This document shows, one piece after another, positions 19,537 through 32,427 of a stretch of DNA of 64,000 nucleotides. Source of the DNA: Flammula alnicola (taxonomy: Eukaryota > Basidiomycota > Agaricomycetes > Agaricales > Strophariaceae). The first letter of the stretch is position 1, and the number at the start of each line of letters is the position of its first letter. The translations under genes were made by a program, and so were the position numbers. The DNA is taken from the NCBI GenBank assembly GCA_015499995.1, contig JADNRV010000031.1, forward strand, positions 186,001 to 250,000, written 5' to 3'. A model generated the notes under the pieces. The model saw nothing but the letters and a program-made list of their open reading frames with translations, was not told where the DNA came from and made no database searches.

Positions 19537-21316
19537 TAAGGGAGAGTGATGGAGAGTGGTTCAGCCCGCGACTCGAATACCCCACTACATAAATATTATT
19601 TCGCGATAGCTTGCGGCACGTAATGAGATGAAATGACGATTGAACTTCTGGAGGATTGAGGTTGAAGCATTGAGCTACACGCATAGACTGAATGTGGCCT
19701 GTCTGGCAGCCGAGAGCCGGTGATTCACCAGTGGCGTCGCCAAGCCTCGCCAATCCCGGTTTTCAATAGCGGTGAAGAAGCTGGCATTCCCTGTCGGGCG
19801 CTTATTTCAGGCCGCTATCTGGTATTTACGCTTTCTTTTAATTCTCAGTCAAGTACGAGCAAATATTGATCATTCATGATGCGAGTCATGATGCTCGACT
19901 TGGGATTGATGGCTTCTGGGAAACGCGGGAGGAGCCGTTAAAGATGCAGCATCTTGTGGCGCATGGGTGGATGCAATGGGTCCTTAAGGCAGAGTGGTTG
20001 AAGGAGAGAGCGGAAGAACTGAAGTCGTAGATCAGCTATTTACCTTGCAAGGACGTGAGGCAGTCGAGGCGACCAAAGTGTAGCTTGACAATGCTTTAGC
20101 CATTTCGTTTCGTATAGCGATAGACTTTGGGGTGGATTCACTCCAGTGACATTGAGGCCTGAGGTCGCGTCCCCGTAGTACAAATAATCCCCCGGCAAAC
20201 TGCAACGCATTGAACTGGGCTATTCGCGAATCTTCCTCCCATCTTCTGCGCGGAAGAACCGCAAGCACCATATGGTGGCAAGGTTCCCAAGCGTACAGCT
20301 CTTCCGCGTCAATTGCCCCCTTGAGAGAGGCAGCTGGCTTGTCCTGGAGTGTGATCTATTCATTCGATTATAAGCGCTCATTTTTTTCCCATTCCTTTTA
20401 TCCGCTACCGATATGCCAGTGTACAAATATCATCGTTACCAGCCGCAGGTCATACTTGAAGTTATGTAACATGGAGAAACACAGCGGTGCAACGCGCGAA
20501 AATCATTGAAAAACCAGAAAAAAAGAAATGGTCATGAAGCGAAGTCAATGTCAAGGGCAAGACTTGACTTCAAGTTGGGTAACGTAAGTACGGCGGCTGG
20601 GTGAAGCCACAAATGACATCGTATGTGGGCAGTTATTCTGTAAGCGTGAGTTTCATCCTTAAATTATGCAAGCTGATTGAGAGGACATGGGCAATTGATA
20701 TTTGGCGGCAAGGTTTTTTTATTTATGTATGAAATAATTCCAGCCTCTGCCAAGACTACAAAAAAAGATGTAAAATGTAAAAAGTATGGGGTAGATATAA
20801 CCGTTGAGCACTCCATTGGATGGAGGCACTGTTGTTTATCGACTACCCATCCAACCGTTGATTAGACGGTTAGAGTTCGTCGTTGTTGGCCTTCACCAGA
20901 ACCGATTGCAGCATGGATGCATTAAAGCACTGCTCGGGCAGAAAGAGGCCATAAATAAGGAAAATAGAGAGAGATAGAGAGAAAATGACACATAGATTGG
21001 ACGGTTATGAACATGCATTGAACTTGGCCTCATGAGAGTTGATTGAGAGAAAGGGCTGAGAATTTGAATTTTTTTTTTGATCGCTCTTTATACGGGAGGA
21101 AAAGAGCAAGCACAGACAAATATCGCGTGTCGGCACACAGATGCCGCCTGGGCTTGGCACTGTAGTGTTCAGCGATCGGCGTGACCGAGCTGCAAGTTGC
21201 ACAAAGATCATGAAGAGACTACAATGACCAACCTTTGTTAATCCTTTTGCCCCTCAAACCGCCTTGATTCGGTTTCTTCTACCCATCGCTATAATTTCTC
21301 TCTCTGCAACCGAATA
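19537..21316. other. Intergenic region between pmt4 and tel1
   Basis: No convincing gene. It includes one copy of the degraded repeat D (19880-20119), a plus-strand remnant that can be read as LGIDGFWETREEPLKMQHLV and ends at a TAG at about 20029, and AT-rich spacer. The last 200 bp before 21317 should hold the tel1 promoter. No TATA box stands out. Confidence 0.5.
19880..20119 (+). repeat. Degraded repeat D, copy 1
   Basis: About 240 bp that recurs, diverged, at 38066-38323. Shared words include TTGGGATTGATGGCTT, CGGGAGGAG, GGTGGATGCA, GAGAGCGGAAGAACTGAAG and CTTGACAATGC. The coding-like piece reads GIDGFWETREEP in this copy and GIDGFWEMREES in the other. The source gene or element was not recognised. 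Confidence 0.6.
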
Positions 21317-21388
21317 GTGAGTCATTTTCTTGTTTGGCCTGCTTCAAAAGTTACATCTGTAATTTGCAGATTTGCTTTTCATCTGTTC

Positions 21389-21403
21389 ATGCTATCTATT
21401 TAA
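21389..21403 (+). other. Four-codon upstream ORF before tel1
   Basis: ATG CTA TCT ATT TAA ends 4 nt before the tel1 start codon at 21408. It lies after a likely 5'-UTR intron (21317-21369, GTGAGT to TTTGCAG). Such a short uORF could lower translation of the main frame, but its use is not shown here. Confidence 0.4.
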
Positions 21404-21407
21404 CTTC

Positions 21408-24400
21408 ATGAACAACCTCAAATCGGTCCTCGAAAGTCTCAAGAGCGAGAAGATCAAAGAACGTCAGGAGGCCTTAACTTCCATACGTGAAGTCTTCTCA
21501 CAGGACACAGTTGTCGCAAGATTTCATATCAACCGGAATGGAGAGAGTAACCCCAAAGTCTGGCTTTCCGTGTTCCAAGCTCTATTCACAACGGTGATGC
21601 TTGAGAAGGGGGTCGCGAATAAAACTAGCACGAAGTCAGGCACCTCCTCTGCAACGGCACTCCGAAGGCTCTCCGAGGCAGCCAGCATTATTCGATGGCT
21701 CACAGAACGAACCGTGCATCTAATAAACAAGAAGGTGGCCATCGCCCTATTTCAACACTTGACACAAATGATGGCATCCGATCGAACGCCCGACGCCGAA
21801 TTGTTCAAGCCAGTGGCCTTGGATTACGCAAAGGCGCTTAAGTGTCTAGCGAGCCACACACCGCATCTCGAACATTTAGATGATTACTTATGGGTCAAGA
21901 TGGTTGAAATGAGCCTCAACGTTATCCTGAGCGACCCTATCAATGCCACTTTTGCTCAGGGAGACGAAGAAGGGTCTGCGATTGATGTCGACTCTGATAT
22001 GTACATGGAGGACGAGACAGCCGAAGAGGACGAGCCCGGTCTTCCCAATACCGCTGCAGGTAAAGGCAAGAAACGTCCAAGACCCGACCCTACACCAATG
22101 CCAATACTCTCCCCTCGGAAGGCAAAGAGTCAAGCCAGGTCCAGGCGAAACCTACTTACTTCGGTCTCGCTTGAACAGGTCGAATTTGCTTCTCTTCTCT
22201 CTATCCTGCTCGCGTCTCCTGTCGCACCCATCCTATCCAACGAATACCCAGGCCTACCCAACGGCATTCTCGTACGTCTACAACGATTCCTCGAGCGATA
22301 TCCCGCAGATTCGTCGCTTCTACACGACTACCTCACCATCCTATCCTCTACTCTCGATCACCTTTCGCTGAATAAGAAGCACGAAATTGAAGTGTTTGCC
22401 CGATCAACGTGGGTGGGGCTGGTGGGTCTGTGGGGCACCAAGGACAGACGTATGAAGGAGGGTCTTGTCGTTGTATTGCGGCATTTGTTCCAATTCGTAA
22501 TCTGTCCCAGCTTTTCGGAAGACACGAAGTTGGCATTTTTCGATTGTGCAGATGGGATTAGTCGCCTATGGCATTTACTTGACGGCGAGGCGGAAAGCAG
22601 GTGGGGTGTGGATGGCTTGGCACTTGATGCTTTGAGGTTGCAAATAATTGACCCTAAAGATATCGATCATGGGTTTGAAAAAGCATTCGTTGCGAAAACC
22701 TTTCGCGCAGGGTGGAACTTCGATGCGGGGCAGGCACTATCATGGGCGAACCTAGAATTGCAAGCTGACTGTGCTGGCAAAGTAAGTCCATTATCATTCC
22801 TCTTCAAACCTTATACGATGCTTATAGCCTGCAATTTAGTTGTTCCAGCTTTCTGAATCGATGCATTCTACTCAAGCAGCTGGATCCATGCAAGGAGATA
22901 CAAAACGCATAAAGCTCGAGAATCCAATTACCTCACTTCTCCATTCGATCCAAACGGGAAACGGTTCTCGTGTGCGAAACTACCATCTACAAGCCCTCCT
23001 TTTCTTCGTTGACCGCTACTGGTCTCTTGTTCATGATTCGCTCAAGCAAGATATCATTGACGTCCTCCTTCAATATGTCACATGCGATGATGGCACCGTC
23101 CAGTCTTGGGTATTTCTCAATTTTGCAGCCATCGCCTATGCAGAGGGGTCAAAGGCCATTAGAAGGACAAAGGACACTGGGAATGCGCTAGAGTCCTCCG
23201 TGTGGGATTCAATTTGGACTCATGCCATTCGCAGGGCTAACGTCCCAGCCATCTGCCGTGCCGCTTGCCATGCTGGTCAAACCCTCTTAACTTCGTTATA
23301 TCCTCAAAGTTCTAAATCCTCCCGAGTTTTTCTCACAACTCCTCGCGTCCTATTGGAGATTGAAACATTCGCAAAAGACATGGACGTCCAAGGTCCTTCT
23401 TACCCCTTCGATTCTGTTTGCACGTTCCTATCGCAGTGCCTAACAATTGCCAGTCAAGATGCTCGGCTTTACCGGATGCATCTCGAAGATAAGGTGCTCA
23501 GTTGGTTCGTTGACAGTTGGAAGATAACGGGCGGCGGTCGAATGAAGATGGTTCCACATACGACAGTCGATATTCTACTTCTGCTCGAAACTATTTGTTC
23601 CCTATCGAAACGCGTGGCTCTCATCGCTCATCCATTATTGCCGGAGAACGAGATCGTCGACAGTGTTGTGGAGGAAAACAAAATCAAGGTCATTCGAGAT
23701 TTTATGCTGTATGCCAAACTACCGCCCTTCATCCAGCAACCTGATACCCCCGGAACGTCTCCTGTGAAGACAGTCGGAGCAACCACGACCAACTCCAGTA
23801 AAAATGATGCAGCCGAAAGAATCCAGCTCGTCGCACCTCGTGGAAAAGAACGGAAGATATCATCCTTTTTTTTGAAGACACTCGAATCTTTAATAGTTGA
23901 ATGGGAGGGTTCGAGGGAAAACCACAATCACCCTACTGCCGAAATGACTCGCCGCTCTTTGGATATCGCTGTTGCAGCTATAGCGTTTGAATCGCTGCTT
24001 ACACTTAACGGCATAGCATCCAATCGACAAGTTTTGCAGAGTTCTGCCAAAATTTTAACGATGCTCACACGACTCCTGACTGATCCGTTTTGGTCTGTAA
24101 CTGAAAAGTTACTCGTTGCACATGCCCTTGAGATACTTATTCTCGAAGAAGAAAACTCTCAAGATGGTGCTTTTCACGAGACGCTTTCACGCCCTGGTCC
24201 AGGCTCGGGCATCAAGGAGCAAACGCTGCAACGCTTGCTTCTCCAAGAGGTAGTGGGGAAAGAGGATTCAGGCAACGATAGGCTTAATTTCCTTCGGCTA
24301 ATATGGCAGAACGCCGACGTAAGTCAGATGTGATTCCAATTCAAAGCACATATATTAACCAAGAATCTAGGTACAAGACGCTCTTGGGACTGTTATCACA

Positions 24401-27400
24401 GTTCTGCGAAAAGTACTCGAACAAATTCTCAATGGATCGTCAAGTACATCCCACCAACAAGTAGTGGATGTGGATGACAAAGATGGATTTGGGCCCATCC
24501 GAACAACCAATCTTCAGAATTCTGCAACGAATGTACGAAAGATGGATGACGACCGCCCTACCCAACATCTGCTCGAGATATGTATCGGATTCTTGGCATG
24601 TGGACCGTTCCTACAATCTCCTTCCGCTGAACCAACGAGAGATAAAGAACTAGCACAACTCGTTATTGCCAGTGCAACAACGCGACCGGAAAAATTTTGC
24701 CTTGTCTGTCCTCTGTTCTTCAGTCAAGTCCGTCAAGGCACCCTATCTTTGTCAATAAAATACCTGGATGGCTTCTTCGACAAATTCGAGCATTTACTCA
24801 CAGAATATTCGTACTCGAGGAGCGAACGTTTCCACCAGCTACTTCTCGACCTATTAACCTCAAGCTTGGGTGTCTGGAAATCCGATGACGCCAAAGCGGA
24901 GCAAGTACACGAAAAGTTTCGTCAGTTTTGTAGCTGGCTCTCTGGAGCCCTCAGGTCACAAAAAATCCGTTCATGGACTCTTCGGGACGCATTCTCTCGA
25001 TTTTTGGACAGATATTTGTCAGAAGATCCAACGCAGGAGTCATGGGCCTTGCAGGATGAATTCAAGAAAGAGGAAGATTACCAAGATTGTCTTCCGACTT
25101 CGTTACTTCCTAGGCTTAATGCTGATCCTGACATGAGGGTCCGCTTTCGCGCAGCTGTCATCAATGCTCGCCTGTATTCGCTGTCAGACCATCTCCAGGC
25201 GCTTCCTCTTGAGATGTATGATCTCATGAAGAAATCATACACCGTAGATGTTCACAAGTGCGTTGCATCTGAGCTGCTTTGCATATATATCATACTCAAT
25301 TCTTATCTTTTCTAGTTATGAACACATGCTAACGCGCATGCTGTCTCTTGGGAATATCATGGTGGTTAGTTCTGCCGTTCGCCGCGGACCTTATTGGCAC
25401 TTGCTGGAAACCTGTGTTCATAGTCAGCAGTATTCAAGCCATATTGAAGCTATCCTTACCGGAGTTTCTGAAAGATTGGGCATGCCTTCACTATCGGTGC
25501 TATTCGATGCATACGCCTCTCAGATCGCTTACTCCCTTCGCCAAGCAGACGGAGACTTCATGACTTTCCCTCCACATCTATTGGGCTATCGCGATCGAAA
25601 GCAATGTGCAGAAGCTGCATTTCGCCCCTTCACACCAACATATGTTCTTACTGATGGCCGAAGGCATTTTGAAAGTCACTGCAAGGTTCTCCACAAAAGT
25701 GTAGCGGACGGTCTACGAGATTGCTTTGGCGACATCGTCGGTTATCACATTACAACCTGGATGGATCAATCTCTTGATACCTCTGACGATGAACTAGAAC
25801 AACATCTGAAAGAAAAGATGGCTCCTTTAGAGGATTTCCGGTCGACCTTTGAGCAGAATGTTGACAGTATCGTCACCATGATATTGCGATCCCTGGGCGA
25901 ACAAGACTTTTCAGAAAGTGGTCCAATTGTGTCAGCACTGCGATCATTTGATCAAACTAACAAGATTGCTTCAACCTTCCTATCCCTAACTTCACATCGT
26001 GCTTCCGATACCTTCAAACCGCATACTCCAAATCTTCCAATATTTCCTACACAGACCATCCTCCGAAGCTTGCTTTGGTTATCTTCTCGGATGCCCAATG
26101 CATTTACAAGGCGACCACATACCACGTATTGCATCAACTGATGAAGGACATCCACCACACCCCACTTGTCAACGAACAACATCGCCTGATCAATGCGATG
26201 ACCATATGGATGGCATATCGTCGGCACGACTTCGAAGATATAACGCTGTTGCACACCGTGATTCATGGGGCTACTTACTTCTGTCTCAGTCAGATTTGGC
26301 GCGCTCCGCCAATCAATCCTGGAATGGTCATTTCGATATTACCGAGCACTGATGCCCAAAGATCCTAAAGATCCTAATCTGCAAGGTTCCCGTCTGCCGA
26401 ATGTCCTCATCTGCATATGTTGCGTTGCTCGTGACTACGCATCCAACAGCTTTGATCGGTCGATTTCGGAGATGGGGAATAACCTGTTAAATTGGATCGA
26501 CCAGCAAGCTTACTCGTTTTCCAAATTGTCTATCTTTCAACCTGTGATTCTGCGCGCACTTGCGGCCTGGCCACACCAACCTTCATCCCAACTGTTGGCG
26601 CTTTACAACGAAATCACGATCATCGATCTGTCTTCTGTCCTCGAAGACCACCACATCACATCCAACAAGTTCAGGCTAGTACGCAGAATCAGGGAACAGT
26701 CTAGAGTAAACGGCGATACGGACGATCAATACTCGAAAACCTACTTCTGGCGTCTCAAAGAATGTATACCCCCCACAGATCGTCTACAAGACGAAGATGT
26801 AGCGGCTTTCGCCGAGCTTCTGTCCATCAGTCATGGAAAGATATCTAGTTTCAACCCAGAACGCCCTGATCTCAACGCCCCTCGTCCTCGCCAACGCCGT
26901 ATGTTCAAAAAAAGAGGCACAGCAGAAGATGCTTTGGCTCAGGACGCCATCACTTTAGGTCTCTTTATGATGCTGGAAGATGACGATCCGTCGCACGTAT
27001 CCAATGCCTACCACACTCTCCGTCTAGTCATGGCCATTTCATCTCCAGAAGAACCTCGTTTCACCCCTTCCGAATACCGAGCGGAAGTGGAATACTTGAA
27101 GGCTTATCGATGCTCTCCTACAATACGTCCCGTTACCGACATACGCGAAATGCTCAACTCCGATCTGTACCTAGAATCTGCAAGCAATTTCACTCAATGG
27201 ATCTCCCTCATCACAGTAGTACTTAGTGATGCCCTCGCTGTTGTGGACCCATTCTTCGGTCAACTCGCTTCAATATTGACTTCAGACACCGAATTCGCAG
27301 AACAGGTATTACCCATCCTTGTCTATACGATATTGTCCCTCCAAAGGATAAAGAAGCTTGAACATCTTACCTTCTCCTTGCGGGAATTGTTGTCAAACTA

Positions 27401-30400
27401 TTTCACGGTCGTCCTCTCGTCGGCGAGCGCAGACGTCTCATGCGTCCGGTCAATTGTTGATATTGTTCTACATTTGCGATACTTCTCTCCGAAGACAAAT
27501 GATGCCCTCGCTTACAACAAGTGGCTAGAAGTTGACTATTCGCTCCTTGCCCGCAGTGCAATTCTCTGTGGGGCTTATACGACTGCCTTACTCTTCGTTG
27601 AAATCGCATCCGAGGAAAAATCACATCAAGACAAGGACCTGACCACGGAACACGTACTTTACGAGATTTATGCCCATATCGATGAACCTGACGGATTTTA
27701 TGGCATAAAAACGAAAGATCTTCACCAGTTTTTGATCAAGCGTTTTCATCATGAGAAACAGTGGGATAAAGCATTTCGATTCCACGGAGCAGCTCTTGAG
27801 GCGGGCAGTTCTCGGAAAGGCGAAGAGGAGGGCCTTCTTGAATCTTTCCATTATTTTGGATTCGATCACCTTGCTATCGATACCCTGCGGAATTTTCCAG
27901 GACAATCATCGGAAGCTACAACTTCGTCATCATCAATGAGTTACAACCTGGGATGGCGAACAGAAACATGGGATTTACCGGATCAGACTAAAGATGCCTC
28001 CAGTGCACCCCTGTACCGTTCTCTCAGGGCGATTTACCGAGAACGCGACCCTCGTGTCTTAGAGAATACCGTACAATCCGCTTTGTTTGCGGAGATGGAT
28101 CGCCTAAGGTCCTTGGGTTCTGAAAATTTGGCAGAAATACGCTCGGTATCGCAGGACCTTATGTGTTTGGGCCAGATCTTGCAATGGAGGCAGGAAAACG
28201 TCCAGGAGCTACTTAAACCGGAGAATATGAAACTCGACAAGTGGAAGGATTTCGTAAATATTGACGCGGCATTTGAGTACGTTTTTTTAAAACTTTTCCC
28301 CTGGGAAGTTGCGCTAAATAGCTTGTTAGATTCTCTGACTTGGAATCCCTCATGGCAACGCGCATATCTCTTGTGCGCTCTGTAAGGCAGCGAGAAGAAC
28401 GCCAACAGATAGGATCCCTTGTGACATCTTTTGTGCGGGGCTTGATAGATGTCGAGAAAAATTGCCTACTTCGTCTATCTGAAGCTGCAAGAGCATCAGG
28501 TCAAATACAAGTTGCCCTTAATTCTGTCGTTCGAGCCCAACGGTTAGACATCACATCATCATCCGAGGTTTCTGAAGAATTTGCGAATGTCCTGTGGCTT
28601 CAAAAGGAAGAACGGCTTGCTGTTCAGTTTCTTCAGGGCCTTGTTGAGAGAGATGATAGTGCCGGCGACAGCCTTACGGATCCATCACGACATGCTTTAT
28701 GGCTATCTCGCTTGGGTACCTGGACATCCGAAGCATGTCTCGAGAAACCCACCGAAATCTGGGAACGCTACTTCTCCCCTTCGATTTCGCTTTTGGAAAA
28801 GGTCAAAGATGACATTGGCCAATTTGACGTCTTGCAAGCCACAATTTATCGGGAATGTGCGATGTTTTCGGAGCGTCAATATCATTCTACCCTGAAATCG
28901 CCAGACGCCATCAGGTGGAAGGTGTACGTGGATCGTAAAAACAAGAAATTGAGCAGCGTAACATGCTACTTCAGATACAACCGGAAACGTCGAAAAAAGA
29001 GCTCCTGAGCCACCAGGCACTAGCGAAGAAGATTTTGATTGAAGATAGCGAACGCTTTAAAAAGCACAACACTCTGCGTGATAGCTTCCTCAAACGGGCA
29101 ATCGATATGCACTCTCGCTGCTTAGAGACTTCCAGTCAGTTCGACAATGACTCGGCCATCCGCTTTTGTTCTCTCTGGTTTGCTAATTTCGACGATGAAT
29201 CCATTTTGGAATCTGTCAAAAAAGCTTTGGCGCGCATACCTTCACGAAAGCTTGTTTTCCTTGCTGTATGTTGATCCTATGAATCTTTTCGTGGCTTATA
29301 TTGACCCCTTGCAAAAGCATCAACTTACGGCGAGAATCGCAAATTCGCCGTCATCAGCATTACCCCAGACTCAAGTTAACCTGCAAAGTTTGGTTTTGAG
29401 GATGTGTCAAGAACATCCGTTCCACAGTCTATACCAAGTATACTGCTTGTCAGACCACTCGACTTCTTTGGCTGCGGGCAGACGTCAATCTGGGCGCCAT
29501 TCCAGTCCACCTACTCAAACAGACCGCGGCACCGCCGCCAGTAATATTTTCGATCGCCTGCGAATCGATGAAGTCACAGGCGAACGTGTTCGAGACGTTG
29601 AGAAACTGTGCGATGCATGCCTGCAGTGGGCCAAGTACCCTATCGTCGGCGACTCTCGATTCCAGACAAAGCAGAGAGGTGTTCCGTTCAAGATTCCCTC
29701 TGGGCAGAAGCTCTTGGAAATATCCAACTTGCGCGTTCCAGTATCCACTGCCCGCACACCAGTTGACCCGACAATGCAATACAAAGATTGTGTGTGGATA
29801 AAGCGCTACGATGCAACTTTCGATACTGCTGGTGGAATTAATTTGCCAAAAATCAGCGTATGCCATGGGTCAGATGGACAGAAATACAAACAATTGGTAC
29901 GATCTTATAAATTTGTTCTGTCCGAAAAAGTTGCTAACCCTCCTGGTTCAAGTTCAAAGGCGAGGGTAAAGATGACCTACGCCAAGATGCGGTCATGGAG
30001 CAAGTCTTTGACCTTGTGAACGGCGTCCTGAAACGAGACCGCGAAACACGACGACGAGATCTAAACGTCCGTGATTACAAGGTCATACCCCTTGCTAGCC
30101 AAGCAGGAATTCTGGAGTTTGTGGGAAATACCTCTCCTCTTCGAGATTGGTTACACAAATCACATCCTATGTATGAAAATAATCTGCATGTGCCATCTAT
30201 GGACTCATTCATCTTCTCTGCACAGATATCGTCCCAATGACATGAAACCGCATGAGGTTATGCTTGAAATGAAGAAAGTACAAACGAAGTACGTAAGTCA
30301 GCCGGACAAACAACTGGAGTTCTTCCTTGCAGTTCGCAAAAAATTCAAACCGGTTATGCGGCACTACTTCACGGAAAAGCACAAGAACCCGATAACTTGG

Positions 30401-31191
30401 TTCCAAATGCGTTTGTGTTATGCGCGCAGCATAGCAACCACGTCCATCGTTGGGCACGTACTGGGTCTCGGAGATCGGCATATCTCAAATATCCTCATGG
30501 ACAATGTTAGTGGAGAGGTTGTGCATATTGACCTTGGCATTGCTTTTGATCAGGTATATATTCGTGTTTATCCTGCAGATGTTGCCCAATTATCAACACC
30601 TTTGTTCTAGGGCAAGCTTCTTACCGTTCCCGAGCGGGTTCCATTCCGAATGACCGCTGACATCGTTGACGGAATGGGCCCGTCAGGAACGTCTGGAGTT
30701 TTCCAGAGGTGCGCTGAAGAGACTCTCAGAGTCCTTCGCGAGGAGTCAGAGGTCATCATGACAGTCCTGGAGGTCTTCAAGCACGACCCTCTTCATTCAT
30801 GGTTTGTCCGCCCCATCTCTTCATTTACTGACGTCCCTGATCGCGAATTATGGCATTTTACATAGGACTGCAAGTGAGGTCAAAGTCAAACAAGCTCAAT
30901 CAGATGCCCCTACAACTACGTCAGCGAACGACACGAACCGGTTCAACCTTGGTATCGGCATCGACATGAGCAGTGGCTCTGCAGATGAGGCAGCAGATCG
31001 TGCTCTGAATTCAGTAGCGCGTAAACTGGACAAATCCCTTAGCGTGGAGAGTACGGTTAACGAACTCATAGCCGAGGCTACGGATCCAATGAACTTGGCT
31101 ACCATTTTCTATGGTGAGTTGGTTGAAGAGTGCTGTCCAGACATCGTGCTTATGTTTTCTTATGTTCGAAGGCTGGAGCCCGCATATGTAG
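21408..31191 (+). CDS. tel1: Tel1/ATM-family phosphatidylinositol-3-kinase-like checkpoint kinase
   Basis: Fourteen exons (21408-22781, 22840-24318, 24371-25257, 25316-25998, 26055-26219, 26290-28276, 28330-28921, 28975-29265, 29318-29896, 29953-30170, 30226-30553, 30611-30801, 30866-31113, 31172-31191) sum to 9,042 nt, or 3,013 residues, the usual ATM size. Tel1 senses DNA double-strand breaks with the MRN complex and maintains telomeres. The N terminus (LKSVLESLKSEKIKERQEAL) fits the TAN motif, followed by a long helical-repeat region. The kinase domain has KGEGKDDLRQDAVMEQVFDL, the catalytic GDRHISNILMDN and HIDLGIAFDQ. The protein ends in a FATC tail, ATIFYGWSPHM. The fifth intron (26220-26289, donor GTCGGC) is the least certain. 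No disruption was seen. Confidence 0.95.
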
Positions 31192-31845
31192 ATTGACACT
31201 GACATTCCTTCTTAGAAACACCCTTACACCTTTTATTAACGCCATGATACGCTACTTGTTACGGTCTTCTTTTATCTCTCTAGAAACACACTGCACATTT
31301 GTATTACTGACTATCAGCACTGAACTGTATTACCCAACCGCTTCCAAAGAATATATATCCTTTGAAAACATGCGCAAAAGTACATCAAAACTCTAAGCAC
31401 CCAAAATGATATCTCGAGGTACTTGAGCTCCTGCAGAATGGTCCACATTGGATCTACGATCTACAGACTACAAGATGGCTGCCCCTTTTCTACGTGCCTA
31501 TTTGTCAGTATTTGGCATTATGGACCCTCCTCAGCCAACGGCTTGCCTCGGTGTATAAAGACGTGTAGTCTCGAAGAAAAACTTCATGAAATTGTGCGGA
31601 TATTGAACACTACTACAATACCAACAAAAATCCCTGTTCGTAAAGGTAGTACAAGCATTGCATTTTGACGACTTGGTGTCGGAATGTAAGAAATAAATTT
31701 ATAACTCATAAAGGACATGTCATAAGAGTCGTAAGAAGTGAGTATGATATCTTTGATTATGCTACAGGAAGTTCGTTCAATCAATCAGTCAGAGAGCTAG
31801 ATAATTATTAAGAAAGACAGACAGACAAAATCATGACGTCATTTC
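31192..31845. other. Intergenic region after tel1
   Basis: Downstream sequence of tel1, which converges on the minus-strand gene ending at 31846. Only short random frames are present. A perfect TGACGTCA palindrome lies at 31834-31841 next to the 3' end of the minus-strand gene. I attach no function to it. Confidence 0.4.
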
Positions 31846-32367
31846 TCAGTGCGATGAGACATCCCTGCCTTCAAGGTCGTAATGAGGGAAATCAATCCTC
31901 TCCTGATGGGATAGTTGGTCAATGGCCGCCTGGGCGGCCGGGGCATCGTTAAGGAAATCATCGTGGAGGTCGTAAGAAGGATGCTTCTTGTGAAGACGAG
32001 GAGATGTCGTCTGCGAGGTCGTGGGTGTGTCGTTATGAGGGCTAGGACTTTGTCGCGGGGGGGCTCGTGTCTCGAACGCGTCCCTCTGAATTATGTTTGG
32101 CGCAGACGAGAATGATTCCAAGCACTGCAGTTGGTGGCTGGCATCCGGCGAACTCGAAGACGAACTGCTAGTCTCCTTGTTGTGCATGCCTGGTCTGCTG
32201 CAAGTTCGCGAAACAGTTGGAGGTGGGGCATTAGGATTACGTGTATCGCGGTGGTCCAGCGGTGGATTATTCATGAAGGGCATATTTGGGTAATTTGTGT
32301 GGCGTCGTGGTCGTCGTGCCCAAGATATATATCGTGCAACGCACACTGTGCGGTGATGGTCATACAA
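31846..32367 (-). CDS. Hypothetical small Ser/Pro-rich protein
   Basis: An uninterrupted 173-residue frame with no recognised domain. The N terminus is basic (WARRPRRH), the middle is low-complexity with a run of seven serines and many Pro/Thr, and the C terminus is acidic and hydrophilic (YDLHDDFLNDAPAAQAAIDQ). There is no signal peptide or membrane segment. A strong TATA-like run lies about 50 bp upstream of the ATG on the same strand, which supports expression. It sits tail-to-tail with tel1. It could be an orphan protein or a spurious frame. Confidence 0.4.
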   Translation of the reverse strand: MYDHHRTVCVARYISWARRPRRHTNYPNMPFMNNPPLDHRDTRNPNAPPPTVSRTCSRPGMHNKETSSSSSSSPDASHQLQCLESFSSAPNIIQRDAFETRAPPRQSPSPHNDTPTTSQTTSPRLHKKHPSYDLHDDFLNDAPAAQAAIDQLSHQERIDFPHYDLEGRDVSSH

Positions 32368-32413
32368 AGTCTTGATAAGATAAGAAGAATATGCGTTGGA
32401 GTGCTAGTGGTGC

Positions 32414-32427
32414 TTTATATATATATT
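32414..32427 (-). promoter_or_regulatory. TATA-like element for the 31846-32367 gene
   Basis: An alternating TATATATATA run followed by AAAG on the minus strand, about 50-60 bp upstream of the ATG at 32367. Position and sequence are as expected for a TATA box, but AT runs also occur by chance. Confidence 0.35.

Noticed and set aside
20032..20865. Several small ORFs between pmt4 and tel1
   Set aside because: Random-looking composition, no splice partners and no conserved motif. Part of the area is the degraded repeat D.
26141..26290. Apparent frame breaks in the middle of tel1
   Set aside because: They are explained by two short introns (25999-26054 and 26220-26289) that keep phase. The full exon sum is divisible by three.
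31834..31841. TGACGTCA (CRE-like) palindrome
   Set aside because: It lies at the 3' ends of two convergent genes, not in a promoter, so a regulatory role is unlikely.
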